Origin: Lycorma delicatula
Lineage: Eukaryota > Arthropoda > Insecta > Hemiptera > Fulgoridae
DNA: 64,000 nucleotides
Direction: 5' to 3'
Assembly (NCBI RefSeq): GCF_047948215.1
Contig: NC_134460.1
Coordinates: forward strand, 123,331,324-123,395,323
In this document: piece by piece, positions 11,991 to 23,685 of the stretch
Layout of the letters: each line of letters starts with the position of its first letter
Position numbering within the stretch: the first letter of the stretch is position 1
Made by a program: the position numbers and the translations under genes
Notes under the pieces: generated by a model
What the model saw: the letters and a program-made list of their open reading frames with translations, nothing else
Database searches by the model: none
Told to the model about the DNA's origin: nothing

Positions 11991-12382
11991 AAAGTAAAAG
12001 CTGTAAAAGTGTGGGATAATAATCATTCAAAGATTTTTAAAATTGCATTGCATGAGTTTAATTCGTAGGTTAATTTGGATTTCAAAAGACATCATATATT
12101 GAAATTTTTAATATATTTATAAAATATAAAATAAATTTTCAAACAAACATTTAGTATACAAAGTAACGAAATAATGAAGTTTTTGATTATTGAAATACAA
12201 TTGTAAATTAACAAAACTTTTTTTGTCGCTTATATACATTTTATAAATTTACCCTCCTACAGCGGGATGTTTGCAAAAGTGATGGTAGAATATTGTTTCG
12301 TCACCCGACCTTAGTAACTGAAAAATTTCATCAATAGGCAATGTCAGAAAGTATGTTAAATTATTACACCTGCACACTTAAT

Positions 12383-12400
12383 TTACCCCTTCGGGGGTAA
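12383..12400. other. Perfect hairpin with TTCG loop
   Basis: TTACCCC-TTCG-GGGGTAA forms a perfect 7-bp stem with a TTCG tetraloop. It lies near the C-terminal-side end of the mariner fragment at 12400-12982. Function unknown; may be a remnant of that element. Confidence 0.4.
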
Positions 12401-12982
12401 GTTCTCTTAATGCTCTTAATTCCTGTACAAGCATCATTTTATTTAGGCGTAAATTCAAATCGGTGTGTAAAATTCTCCTCACAGATCAATCGGAAATCCC
12501 GAGTGCAGAAGCATGTTTTCGAGCAGAACGGCTTGGAGACTGCTCTAACATCGACTTTTTCAGGCGTTCTGATAATCCTAGGACTATCAGCTACCATCCT
12601 ACGTGAATATCGGTGTTCTTTGGTGGTTGAGTTTCAATTAAACACATATCTCAGGAATGGTCGACTTGAGACCGCACAAGACTATACTTCATTTACATTC
12701 ATAAATATCATCCTCACTCATCCTCTGAAGTAATACCTTACGGTGGCTGCAGAGGTTAAACAGATAAAGAAAGAAAGGTCGGTCAGCTGATCGTCTCAAT
12801 AATGTAGTACCAGTTGCCCTTAGATTTGCGATCCAATTCAGCAAAACTTTCCGATCTGGATTGGCCGCGCTTGCCGTTAAACAGTAGCACGTACAAAATG
12901 GTCTTTGCGTCGCGGTCACGGATTCTCCATTTTTAAAGAAAGCTTGGATAACGTAGCCCCGTTGCTCACTTGACCAAGTCAT
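12400..12982 (-). pseudogene. Mariner transposase relic split by a SINE
   Basis: On the minus strand from an ATG at 12982: MTWSSEQRGYVIQAFFKNGE, SVTATQRPF, PDRKVLLNWIANLRATGTTL, then RRSADRP at about 12780. The frame is then interrupted by a SINE (12593-12776). It resumes from about 12592 with ADSPRIIRTPEKVDVRAV and then, in the same or a shifted frame, KHASALGISDRSVRRILHTD and LNKMMLVQEL to about 12405. This is the DNA-binding N-terminal part of a mariner transposase of the same type as those at 9754 and 41544. The catalytic core is absent. Moderately G+C-rich DNA at 12983-13110 may be the element's leader, but no TIR was identified. Confidence 0.7.
12593..12776 (+). mobile_element. SINE (tRNA-derived family 1), 5'-truncated, inserted in mariner
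   Basis: Matches the 3' body of the SINE copies at 24443 and 58617, for example GGTGTTCTTTGGTGGTTGAG, CTCAGGAATGGTCGACTTGA, and the tail CTCTGAAGTAATACCTTACG ending in an AAAG-rich run. The tRNA-like head is missing. It is flanked by a probable imperfect target duplication: GGACTATCAGCT (12581-12592) and GGTCGGTCAGCT (12777-12788), 9 of 12 identical. Both halves of the interrupted mariner reading frame rejoin across this point. Confidence 0.75.
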
Positions 12983-13119
12983 AGTACCTACTGATAAACT
13001 TCATCCTCTGCCCTGGGAAAGGAACCTCCCCCGCCAATCAAGAAAGGCGTTTCTCCTGGTCAGTGAACCAGTGACGGTGCGAAATGTGGGACTCCATTTT
13101 GGGCACCGGTATTATATTG

Positions 13120-14020
13120 TTAACATTTTTATCCTTTGCTAAATTCTTAATGCTGCTGTATTATAATTAAAACAATCGACATTGTCAAGAGTATAAAATA
13201 AATTTGTTAATGAGGTACGTAAAATAAAAATTATTGAAAATATTTTTGATCATCAAATATATATTTTTTATATTAAATATGTGAATATATCGCAAATTAA
13301 ATATTTGTAACCCATCAATTACCACATATAATATTTGTTTTTAAATTAACCGACCATCTTAAGAGAATAATTTTTAATTTTACTTAATTACGATCAATCT
13401 AAGTTTAATATTACTTATCTTGTTAATGCTAAATAAGTGTAAAATTTACAATTAATGTAGAAGAAAGAATAATATGACAAAAAGTTTTACCATTTCTCTT
13501 TTCTTGCGAAATAAGAAAAGGCAAGGAAAAAAGAAATGAAACGAATTATTTTATTTTTTATATAATTCTTTGTTTCTTCATCTTCAGTTTGAGACTTGAT
13601 GCAGAGTTTTTCAGTAGATAAGGTGATGAAATTTTTCTTCAAAAGAAGATTAGTGTTAAATCACACAAAACAACTGAAAACTTTTTAATATAAACTCTTA
13701 CAAAAATGAAACAAAAAATATTTTCATAAAGTTACGGATTTTAAGAAAATAAATTTTACCGTGAATGTAGAGTTAAAAGTTTTGAAATGTGAAATTACAA
13801 AAAAATCTTTACCAGTCACTTTTCCTGGTTTTTCTTTTATAAATATAAACTGATTTTGACAGATATCGGCATTGACACATCTGACGAAATAAGTTTAAGT
13901 TCGATAAAATATATAACATAAAAATAGAATATTCATTTTTTATTAATAGATTCACTAGAATATTCAGTTTTTACCAATCAATTTTTTCATAGATGAGAAT
14001 GAATATTTAGTAAATGATAA
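13120..14020. other. AT-rich DNA, no gene seen
   Basis: No recognisable features apart from short A and T runs. Confidence 0.55.
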
Positions 14021-14025
14021 ATATA

Positions 14026-16194
14026 CCGGGTGGTCCATTTAAATTGAGACACATCTATATCTAACAAATTTTAAGGAAAAAAGTTTCCTATTAAAGCTGT
14101 TCCATTTCTAAATGGAAATACATGAACAACCTAAGTTGTCCTTGATAAGATCAAATAAAGGTCATTTCAAGGTCAACTTAATTTAAAAAAAAATAGGAAC
14201 CTTATGTTTTATAGCAGATTCAAATTCTTTGCAAAAAAAAAAAAATTCATTTCATCTTTTTTTTCCTAAAATTGATAGGTTTTATGTTCATTTTCAAATA
14301 TGCTGTAGGCCTATAAACTGGTATTCTTAATTTCATTAGAACTGGTCCAGCTGATGTTAAATTTGAAATAAAAAAACAGTCAATTAAAGGATTAACCTAA
14401 ATAAAATCCATTTATGTTTTAATGCATTTTTTTAATCAAATAGTACATACCAGTATGGTACACAGCCTAGATGTATTTGCACGCTTTGGTCAGTTAAGAT
14501 ATGTCGACTACATGAAAATATTTGGTTTAATGAATTACTGATATTTTAAACATTTTTTTAATGCTTTTTATTTAAAATAATTACATTAATTACAGTAACA
14601 AATGTTCGAAGTGGTGTCCTTCTACTTCTATGCATTTTTCCATACATTTTAAAAACTACCCATGAACATTTAATAGAGTTTTTCACCTGATATATCTACA
14701 GACGTTTGTTATACGGTCTTTCATGTTTTCAGGGTTAGTTGGTACTTCTACATAAACCTTTAAGGTGACCTCAAAAAGCCTATTGGAGTAATGTCAGGGG
14801 AACGAGCAAGCCAATGAACTGGACCAGCGACTAATCCAACGATTATTCGCAGCCTAAAATTACTCTGGGATAACTGAATAATAATATGCAAGAGAGCCAT
14901 CATGATGAAACCAGATCGTTCTTTTCTTCTCCAAGAATAATTCATCAAGCAATAAAGGCAACTGATTTTCTATAAAATCTGGGTATTTTCTCCGTTCAAA
15001 TTTCCATCGAAAAAATGCCGCCCGGTTAATGTACAGCCTATGATTCTCCACCAAAAATTGACAGTTCATGGACGTTGATGTTATACTTCCTTTAGCCATC
15101 GTGGGGTTTGCACTGCCCAGTAATACATATTGTCTTTTTACTGCTCCATGATAAGTAAACCTGATTCATCAGAAAATAAAACAGAAAAAATGTTTGATCT
15201 ACCTCTGCTTTTTCCAGCCTCCATCAACAAAATACTATTCTTAATTGAAATATGGTACGAATGGAATTTCAGGCGTTTTAATATTCACACTGGTTTTTGA
15301 TTCCTGAAGTCACGCGAAATTTTTCTTGAACTAACATAAGGATCTACAATAACCGCCGCAACCATCGATATTTCATTTTTTTCTGCTGTCACAGTATTTT
15401 TTTTTTGACGGTTCCTATTTTTCGCCCACGCAATTCCAGCATCACTAAACCGTTTAAAATTCTGTACACAGATGAACGACTTGATGTATTTCTACCGGGG
15501 AATCGTAGAGCAAACAAAGCTATTGTCTGATCAACATTTCGGTGAAATTCCCGGTAATGCAAAATTACCTCAGTTTTTTCTCTAATTATAAATCGTTCCA
15601 TAATTTCCAATAAATAAAAACTAAATAATAATAATAATATTTATTAATAGTTGGCGAGTAACAAAGCAATAGAAAGATTAATTGAAGACACTGATAATAA
15701 GTTCACTTAGACAAATGTCATTTTCAACTTGAACTCCATTTTTAGGTTGTTTTAAAAGGTTTGCTGATGTTTACATGCTTAATTATTTTTCTTCATTATT
15801 GTTAGCATTGATTGTTTTTTATTTAATATTTAATCTTTTTTAATTTAAAATTTAACATCAGCTGGATGTAACTCATCAGTCTGGTCAGACTTAATGAAAC
15901 TAAAAACACCAATTTATAGGCCTACAGCATTTTTGAAGATGAATAACTAAAAACCTATTAATTTTAGAAAAAAAATGTGAAATGAAATTTTAATTTTCTT
16001 TGCAAATAATTTGATTCTGATATAAAAAATACAGTTTCCTATTTTTAAAATAAGTAATTGACCTTGAAATGACCTTTATTTGACCTTATCAAGGACAACA
16101 TAGTTGTGAACGTATTTCCCCCTTAAAATGGAAAAGCCTTGATACGAAACATTTTTTCCTAAAATGTGTGTCTCAATTTAAATGGACCACCCGG
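14026..16194 (-). mobile_element. Mariner-type transposon with long (~370 bp) TIRs
   Basis: A 2.17-kb element starting CCGGGTGGTCCATTTAAATT at 14026 (after TA at 14024-14025) and ending with its reverse complement at 16194. The inverted repeats are not just terminal. Left 14026-14395 and right about 15785-16194 remain alignable, sharing for example TTGTCCTTGATAAG, TCAAATAAAGGTCATTTCAA, GCTGTAGGCCTATAAA and CAGCTGATGTTAAATTT. In between, the minus strand holds a mariner-type transposase relic (14590-15612). Because the coding part has several frameshifts and a lost catalytic residue, the copy is inactive. The long inverted arms could fold into a large hairpin. Confidence 0.8.
14590..15612 (-). 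pseudogene. Relic transposase of the long-TIR mariner
   Basis: Starts near 15601 with MERFIIREKTEVILHYREFH and RNVDQTIALFALRFPGRN, a helix-turn-helix N-terminus, then SSRSSVYRILNGLV. The central part is eroded. From 15099: FLVENHRLYINRAAFFRWKF, LPLLLDELFLEKKRTIWFHH and then DG, the second catalytic aspartate. After a stop and frame change come GPVHWLARSPDITPIGF; the expected third catalytic aspartate ('P-x-D-F') is replaced by glycine. C-terminus: YVEVPTNPENMKDRI and, near 14600, EKCIEVEGHHFEHLL. Spacing between the DG aspartate and the third site is around 40 residues, as in DD41D-type transposases, but indels make the count approximate. Confidence 0.75.
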
Positions 16195-16598
16195 TCTAAA
16201 AAATAACTAATCGGGACTCAAATCTAAAACCTTTCAAATAATAGGTTAAAGTGCTATACTTCACTATTTAGTTTGCTTACGCAGATTTACATAATACTTT
16301 CTCCAACAATCAGAAAAGACTGAACGGCTAACGATAAATCAATAAGAAAACTTTCTGTAACTGGTGAAAATTCTTTAACTTTAGCATCGATAAAATATGT
16401 ATCATTGGATTAGAAAATACTTTTCCCTTTGGCCGCAAAATTCGCAGTTTAATTAAAAAAATTTTAATATGAGGATAAATTATTTTTTTTTTTATAAATA
16501 AATGTTAAACTGAAATTTAATGTTATACACATTACTTGTTTAGAAATATAATTTAATTTTAAATATCATTCTAAATACCAAATTTAAATTTAAAATTA

Positions 16599-18618
16599 TT
16601 CGGAGAGATTCAGAAGGAAAGGGAAATAAATTGGTAATTTATTCCAAAGCTTGAAATAAGGAAAAACGTTCATACATATATGTCCGAAAACGCTTTGTTA
16701 GCAAACAATTTGCCCAGATTTCGGTACCTCCGGTGAAATGAGGCCGTAGTGAAATTTTTAAGGCGTTATATAAGTGGTAAACTTGATGGTTTGTTAAGTA
16801 ACTCTTATGTTTCTTATGACTTGAAAAATCGAATAAAATAGGTCCCAAAACTGATTTCCCATAATTTTCATGATATACAACATAAAACAGAAAAAATTGG
16901 TGACGAAAACACGTTTTTTATGTTTGAAGTACAAAAACTTTGTTAAAATGACTAATAAATGGGTAAAATTTATTATCAGAACTTATATCAAATTTAATTT
17001 TGAGAAAATTTATGCAATAATGTCTATGAAAAAAAAATTAAAAACAAGAACAAAAACAAAATTTTATTAAAAATTGTATTTTTATTTTTTATTAAAAAAA
17101 ATTTTATTGTTAAAAACAAAACAGTTAAAGGATTTGTAAAAATGTTAAACAACTGTCTTTAATACAATAAATTTAGACCTTTTAAAAATTAAGAAAATAA
17201 TGTAACTTCATTTTATCTGAAAGTCAACCGGTACATAGTGGTAAAAGGAAAAACCTTCAGTTGATACAGCGTAGTCTTATAACATGTATGCAAAGAATTT
17301 CTTCCCGATTCAACATTCCGCAAAGTATACAATATGGAAGACATTACATACCACAGACTGCGTCCTTATTATGTTTAGAAAGTTAAACACCTCCAGCTTG
17401 GTGACCATCTCAAATACTAAAGTATTGCCAGTAGGTTAAAAATAATTACCACTTAATTCCGTTCATCCTATTTTCGAACAAAGCTACTTTTACCCGTAAT
17501 GGCATAAACAACACACGGAATTCACATCGGTGGTCTGAAGAAAACCCACGTACCGTAGTTCAATCAAATTTGCAGTTCTGATTAACGTTTGGTATAGCAT
17601 GATCAACAACCAGTTAATAGGCCTTTTCATACTAGAACAACACATTACACAGCGAGAGATATCTGAAAATTTTAAACAATGAATTTCTTATAGTTATAAC
17701 AAATTATTCATCCGCGAAACGAATTGAAGTGTATTATCAACTTGATGGAACACCTTTACATTTCACGAATGAAATAAGTCAATTCTTATATGAAAAATTT
17801 AGTGATAGATGGATGTAGAGAGCTGGTAAATTGGCCGACTAGAACACCGGATCTTACTCCCTTAGATTTCGCTTTATGGAATAGATGAAATGCGAGGTAT
17901 ACAAGCAAAAAATAGACACATGTGATGAAGTGGTCGTTCGCATTTCGCATTCTCAATGCTGCTTCCCTATCAATGAACGCGAAGATATCATTAGGTTGGC
18001 GACAGAGAATTTACGAAAACCGAGTTAAAATGTGCATCGATGTAAACAGTGGAATGTTAGAACGTAGATACTGCAGATTAATGTATTATAAACACATAGC
18101 GTATTGTATTAAAGTAAATTAAAAGAATTTTAATTTTGCAAAGGTCTAAATTTATTTCACTAAAAGCAGTTTTTTTTCATTTTTTACAATTTTATAATAT
18201 TTTCCTGTTTATTTTTTATTATTTATTTTTTAATAAATAGATTACTTTACGTTTTGATAATAAAATTTACGCATTTATTAATCATTTAACAAAACTATTG
18301 TACTTCAAAACTAGAAAACGTGTTTTTCGTCACCAAATTTTTCTGTTTTACGTTGGTTATCATGAAAATTATTACGGAAGATACAGATCTGGGACCCGTT
18401 TTATCTAATTTGCAAATAAAAATTCAAAAGAAACCATTAAGTTTAGCCCTTAAAAAAATTTCTCAATGATCCATTTCATCGGGAAAACTGAAATCCGAAC
18501 GAAACTTTTGCTAGCCGTTACTCGATAACAAAGCGTTTTTGAAAGTATGAAATTGTTTCTTATTTTAAGCTCTGGAATCAGTTCCCAAATTATTTCCTTT
18601 TCCTCTTGAACCACTCTG
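16599..18618 (+). mobile_element. Second mariner-type transposon with long (~340 bp) TIRs
   Basis: A 2.0-kb element lying only about 400 bp from the previous one but with unrelated ends. The left arm (16599 to about 16950) is an imperfect inverted copy of the right arm (about 18275-18618). Shared blocks include GGTGACGAAAA with CACGTTTT, ATAATTTTCATGATA, AACAGAAAAA, AACGCTTTGTTA and GAAATTTTTAAGG-like. A TA follows the right end at 18619-18620. A degenerate transposase lies between the arms on the plus strand. The right-end motif ACTCTGTA recurs at the ends of solo arms at 25.8-26.1 kb and, diverged, at 20.9-21.3 kb. Confidence 0.75.
17390..17880 (+). pseudogene. Relic transposase of the second long-TIR element
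   Basis: Pieces in several frames: WSEENPRTVVQSNLQF near 17540-17585, then a segment resembling 'N-Q-L-I-G-P-F' (17600-17625). The second catalytic block is QLDGTPLHFTNEISQFLYEK near 17728-17790, then FSDRWM, a stop, and NWPTRTPDLTPLDFALW near 17830-17880 carrying the third aspartate. Both aspartates (in LDG and PLDF) are retained, separated by about 40 residues. The N-terminal DNA-binding part is hard to see. Multiple stops and frameshifts make it a pseudogene. Confidence 0.65.
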
Positions 18619-18619
18619 T

Positions 18620-19190
18620 ATGTAATTTTTAAGATTAAAGTTAATTGATGCGTAGAATGAGTTTAAAGATTATTGAAATAAAATAAATAAGAGCTTCCGC
18701 ATAACAACTGGTAATACAAAAATGTAAAACCTCTTTATGCATTTTGACTGCTAAATCGGGTACATGTAGTGGATCAAGGAACCTAATAGCGATACTCAGG
18801 ACGTGTGGCCTCTATTCTTAAGAATAGACATCATCAAATTATATATATTTATGTTTATAATGTTATTTATTCCCACTTACTATTTTTTTCATTTTAAATT
18901 GTGAATTTAATCGTAGTTCATTATCGACTAGACTTTATAAAGTTATCTACCTTTGATTTACTGTTGATGTCTAGAATATAATTAAGGTGTTTAAGGGGAA
19001 ACTATTTTTTAATTTCACTACATGGTGAAACTTACTTATTGATTTCTAATATGCAGAACTGGTTGTTTATAAATGTAATTTGAAATGCAAAAAAAAGCAT
19101 TGACTGCTAAATAATCATCATTAGTAATCATAAATTAATTTAAAAAAATAATAATAATACAGTACTCCGACCTGAAATCCTGAATTTTGC
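18620..19190. other. AT-rich DNA, no gene seen
   Basis: No recognisable features. Confidence 0.5.
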
Positions 19191-19194
19191 AGAA

Positions 19195-19630
19195 TGAATA
19201 ATGTTAAATCAGGAGAAGTAGACAAAATAGAAATCAGCGATAGAAGGATAATTGGATAAGAAAGATACTTGGATCAAGAAAAACGGATAAGAGCTGGAAA
19301 ATGTGGAAGAATAATGAATTCTACCACAAAAAAGACAAATTGACAGACACCATAAGAAAACGAAAACAAAATGTTCCCCAACAGACAAATCAAGAGGATT
19401 TTTTACGAATGTTTGGAGACAAAACGAACTGCTGATGGTTCCAACAAATCGAATTGGATCTCACAATTATGATGTAAAATACATAGAACAGAAATATATT
19501 CAGAAAAAAAGAAGACTATGAAAAGATTCAGAAAAGAACAGAAAGTATAGTAATAAGAAATGGTCAGATGAGAGAAAGGAAAAGTAGCTTGAAAATGAAG
19601 GAGTTGGAAGAATAATAGGAGATTAACTAT
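19195..19630 (+). pseudogene. Decayed LINE ORF2 C-terminal fragment
   Basis: The plus strand reads SDRRIIG, then WKMWKNNEFYHKKDKLTDTI with RKRKQ, and further on WSDERKEKSS-type residues in shifting frames. This resembles the post-reverse-transcriptase tail ('RR-I-x-K-I-L-G...W-K...R-K-R...F-x-G-H') of the LINE also seen on the minus strand at 56640-56995. Many frame breaks. No poly-A tail or target duplication was identified. Confidence 0.5.
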
Positions 19631-19639
19631 TAAAAGATT

Positions 19640-20285
19640 TAATTATTAAAAGTGATCCTTTAGTGAACGATATAAAAGAAAAAACTAATGAAAAAATATT
19701 AAAATATAAGTAAAGAATTACCTTAAAAAAAATAAATAAAGGGTAAAATATTACCCTGGTTTTTACCCTAATTATTAAGTTTAAGCTTCAGAAGCAACAA
19801 AATCATCGGTATAGCTATTAGGTTCGACTTGTACAGTTATTTAAAAAGTGTAGAAGTAATTTTCGATCAATTAATTTAAAAACGCTTGTTTTATTCTTCT
19901 TTCATAAATTTTGGTATGTCAAAACTGTAAATGTAGACAAAATGATGAATTAATGAACTAGTAAAATTTTTTTCTATTTTATTTTATTCAGATTTAATAA
20001 AAATTTGTGACGTATAATTTTGTATGCGACTGAGGTAAATAAAGCTTCAAATTACAGAATTGTAAAAAAAGAAAAAGAAAATGTGTTCGGGAATGTAAAA
20101 CTTTAATTTAAGAGAGAAATCCAACTTGAAGAAAGAAATGTACAAAAGTTTGTTTGAATTTACTGTAATTCATTCATTTTATCGGGTTAGGTTGAGTTAT
20201 ACCTTCAAAGTTCAAAATCTTATTTCATTTCAACAGATTTAAGGAACTTTTTACTTTTATATTTATTTATGTAGTCTATACCTGA
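19640..20285. other. AT-rich DNA, no gene seen
   Basis: No recognisable features apart from a 7-bp hairpin AGGGTAA-AATA-TTACCCT near 19739-19756. Confidence 0.5.
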
Positions 20286-20291
20286 ATGTAT

Positions 20292-20301
20292 AACACACAC
20301 A

Positions 20302-20342
<41 letters not shown>
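20292..20342. repeat. (AC)n microsatellite
   Basis: About 50 bp of AC dinucleotides with one AT interruption. Confidence 0.95.
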
Positions 20343-20344
<2 letters not shown>

Positions 20345-20736
20345 CTTTTATAAAATTTCTACATAACAATAAAAAAAATTAATTCCTTAAGGTTTTTTTA
20401 AATTTCTTACAGAAATATAAATACAATAAACTAAAATTGAATTACATTAATCACGTTAGAGAAATTCCGAGAATATTTTCAATAAAATATTAAATTATTA
20501 AAAATTAATAAAGAATTTAAATCCTTCTTTCCTTGAGAAAATCCACACATTGATTTAAAAAACGAGGAAAGTTGATGTCTAATAGATTGTTTTCTTGATG
20601 TGTTGTTTTATTTCATTTTTATTGTTTATTTTTCTATAATGTTTAATTCTGTTGTTTTTTAATATTGACATTTTTTTTTGTTTAATATATAGTTAAAATC
20701 TGCCACATTTTAATGCTTTTTGTTTTCAATTAACTT

Positions 20737-20842
20737 AAGGTAATTATAATATATAATATATACATTATAATATACATTATTTTATATATATATATATAAG
20801 GTAATTATAATATATATTATTATAGGTTAAGGTAATTATAAT
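20737..20842. repeat. Three spaced copies of AAGGTAATTATAAT in (TA)-rich DNA
   Basis: The 14-mer AAGGTAATTATAAT occurs at 20737-20750, 20798-20811 and 20829-20842, separated by TA-rich simple sequence. It looks like a slippage-expanded local duplication. Confidence 0.8.
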
Positions 20843-20917
20843 TCTTCTTCTTATTCCTCTTCCTTTTCTTCTTCCTCTTCTTCCTTCTCTTCTTCTTCTT
20901 CTTCTTTTTCTTCTCAG
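20842..20917. repeat. Polypyrimidine (CTT/TTC) tract
   Basis: About 75 bp of almost pure C and T on the plus strand, rich in TTC and CTT, ending in TTCTCAG. Such tracts can form triplex DNA and can also resemble a 3' splice acceptor. No open exon follows, because the adjacent sequence is a transposon arm. Confidence 0.85.
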
Positions 20918-21320
20918 AATTAAATTCTGAACAAGTTCGGTTTAAAAATTTTATGTGTTTATTAACCATTGAACAAAATTATTTTACACCAGACGTAGAG
21001 TGTTTTTCGACGTTTTTTTATCTTTAACCCAAAATTTCTCAAAAACTACTAAAAACACCGTTCTGTGACATATTTTAAAAAAACTTTTCAGATCAGATTT
21101 TATGTAAATCTTCTTGATTTACTTGTTAATTTGGTTCCGAAGAATTACAGCTAGATTTAATTATATCGAAAAAGCAGAAATGAAGGTAAAAATCTTTCGC
21201 TACCTCACATTCGCTAACGAGAAATTTCCGACCCTGTGTTTAGGTCTATAGCAATCTCTTTAATTTTATCAGAAGTTGATGTCCTGAAATTTTTGTTACA
21301 TTCATCGAAAATCACTCTGA
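20918..21320 (+). mobile_element. Solo long-TIR arm related to the 16599-18618 element
   Basis: Aligns with the right arm of the transposon at 16599-18618 and with 54500-54930: shared order is AGAATTAxATTCTG, a TTTATTAxxCATT stretch, GTTTTTCGAC, a TTCxGAA-AATTACAG region, GAAATGAAGG/AAATAAGGACGAAA, CTTTCGCTA and a final AATCACTCTG. No transposase and no second arm is present nearby, so this is probably a solo remnant left by deletion or a non-autonomous derivative. Confidence 0.55.
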
Positions 21321-21329
21321 ATATGTAGT

Positions 21330-21840
21330 TAAAATATAAACATGCTTATGGTAGTAAAAAAACAATACATTTATATTATTCAAATTTATATTTAAAATAG
21401 ATATTCAAATTTTTTATTTATTCCTTTATTTTAAGTAGTAAAATACGTACACGCTAAACACCCACTGATGAGAGATTTTTATTTCTCATAAAAAAAGAAA
21501 TGACCAAATCTGACTGAGTTCGACCCCAGGACCAGCGGATGTAAGGCAGTGACGCTGCTTTTCGAACACTGCTGTTAGTAGAGGGGGAATAAAATGTAGT
21601 ATTAAAATTAATAATAATAACTTCTTTAACTACTGAAATTCATTTTACATCAGTGAAATAGTAAACATAAGCCGCAATAATTTAAAATTTTTCTACGACT
21701 AATTAAATGGATAAAAAATACTCAAAAAAAAATCTGATGTAGCAGAGTTATCTGGAAAGCTAATAAACCTGAAATAAAAACAAAAAACAGTAAATGGAAA
21801 AAAATAATTTTATAAATAATTAACCAGTTTAGACTACATT
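21330..21840. other. No gene seen
   Basis: 21500-21590 is slightly more G+C-rich and includes GAGTTCGACCCCAGGACC, vaguely like a tRNA box B, but no matching box A or SINE body could be recognised. Confidence 0.4.
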
Positions 21841-21843
21841 CAG

Positions 21844-21845
<2 letters not shown>

Positions 21846-21888
<43 letters not shown>

Positions 21889-21903
21889 GAGAGAGAGACA
21901 CAC
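21846..21903. repeat. (CA)n then (GA)n microsatellite
   Basis: About 37 bp of CA followed by GCACAGAGAGAGAGACACACA. Confidence 0.95.
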
Positions 21904-21909
21904 ATATAC

Positions 21910-23680
21910 ACACGAGATTATTTTCGGTTAAGTTTATGGTAATTTATGAATGAATTGAATTTTAAATTCTACTAAAATTCATGCATAAGCAACGTAATTA
22001 AGTAAACTAAATTCAGGTTAAATTAATGAACTTAATATTCATCTTTTTTTTGTTATATTGCAAATGTATGCGAGTATAACTTAGCCATTCCAAAAGCATT
22101 TCAATATATTAAATTTGGTGCACTCTTTGTTTTTAACAACGCATCTACTCAGTCAGAATATCTCTAATAAATTTTAGAAACAGACTAATTTATTTAACAG
22201 ATCTAGTTGAACGTTAACTCCTAAGAAGAAACTTTATTCTTCTCTTTATTGTTTTATCCTATAGAGAAATGCATTTGCATTAGACTACTGGCAAACAGAC
22301 TTAATCTGAACTAGTTTCGCAAACTTATTTGCTTTCTAAAAAGGGTCACGATTAGTAATTAGCTCAATGATCCATTTAAATTGTTGTTAATGTAAATTGA
22401 AGAAATAAACTAAGGTAATTTTATTCTCTGTTTTTTTTTTTTTTAATTTATTTAGTAGTTTTTGTAATAAAAACTTTTATTATTCAATACAGATTCTTTT
22501 GGAAGATTTTTTAGGGACTATAATAAGAAATATCAAATGGTGTAGAACCAAAAATCAAACGTTTGTTTTAAAATAGGATTTTCATTCGAAACTATGTTTG
22601 GATAACCTAAAAAAAATGCTTAATTCTTTGTGTTCGGGCTCAATTTTAATTTAATTAAACCGTTCTTTAGGCTGATTTGATCATTGTTTTTCTTCCTCTT
22701 TAATTTATAGAAATTAATATTAATAAAATTAAGTATTTTGTCATTGATGTCAATAGAATGAAATTTTTACACTGCCTGTTGGTAAAAGTAGTAGATGAAG
22801 AAGCTCATTATTCTGATCGATGGTGTGCTATGATTTGTGCCGTGGCAACAAGTCAGGATGATTATTATTTTGACCATAATAATCAAGATAATTATTCACT
22901 GACTACAATAAAGGACTTGACAGAATAAGAGCTTGAGAAGGGAGAAACTGTTTACGGTCGGGCTAGAATACCGTCAAAAGAGATTCTTAACATCGGAATA
23001 AGAAGACATTCAATATAGAGGAGCTCGAACATTTCCCATCAAGCCGACTACCATACCAGATAAGCTTCTGATTCTGGCTGCCCATTTCCAAGCCAACAAC
23101 AACTTTTTAAGAACAAATCCAAAATTTAGAAAATATTAACTAGGTCTGACGTCACTTTTTTCTACCCTTTTGAGACCAAACTCTTAATTTTCAGTGTTAA
23201 AGTGGAATAACTGTCTCAGCCACCATTTCTAACGCTCCGGTTAACCAACTTACTTCATGGTGGCCACTTTTAGGATTATAGTTTTTAGTTTTTAGGATCA
23301 ATAGTTACGATTTCACTCTTCGATGACATAAATCTGAATTCCATTCGACCAATATTTAAAAGATACGATACTATGAATTTTTTTTTAAATTAAAAAAAGA
23401 GTTTTTCTTTTCAATAAATTTTTATAAGATTAATACACAATTTGGAAAAGATTATGTAAACTTATAATATTCTACGTCATAATTATAATGTAATAATTCT
23501 ATCAACATTTAACGAATCATTTTGTTTTAAATTTATTTCAGGGGAATCCAGTTTATATTAAATGATTTCTAAACTTAACTAACTTAACTTGACTTAACTA
23601 ACAATCTAATTTAATTTTTGCTGCTAACTTTTCATACTGTGATATTTTAGTTTTCTGTTTTAATTTTAGCAAAATAAAAA
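21910..23680. other. No gene assigned
   Basis: 22780-23110 is less A+T-rich than its flanks but has stops in all frames and I do not recognise it. A polypyrimidine-AG at about 22245-22275 followed by RNAFALDYWQTDLI and a stop, with AATAAA about 125 bp further on, could be imagined as a terminal exon, but support is too thin to call. Confidence 0.4.
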
Positions 23681-23685
23681 AAATA

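Noticed and set aside
12410..12733. 107-codon plus-strand ORF
   Set aside because: It runs across the antisense of a mariner relic and into a SINE, so it is a composite shadow.
16639..17070. Short ORFs near the left arm of the 16599 element
   Set aside because: They lie in the inverted arm and adjacent A-rich DNA, with no motif.
21500..21590. Possible tRNA or SINE (GAGTTCGACCCC)
   Set aside because: Only a box B-like string; no box A at proper distance, no cloverleaf by eye.
22245..22410. Possible terminal exon (acceptor, RNAFALDYWQTDLI, stop, AATAAA)
   Set aside because: Fourteen codons in AT-rich DNA with AATAAA common everywhere; no partner exon.
23215..23270. Kozak-like GCCACCATGAA followed by GTAAGT on the minus strand
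   Set aside because: Only five coding bases before the donor and no supporting exon; likely chance.
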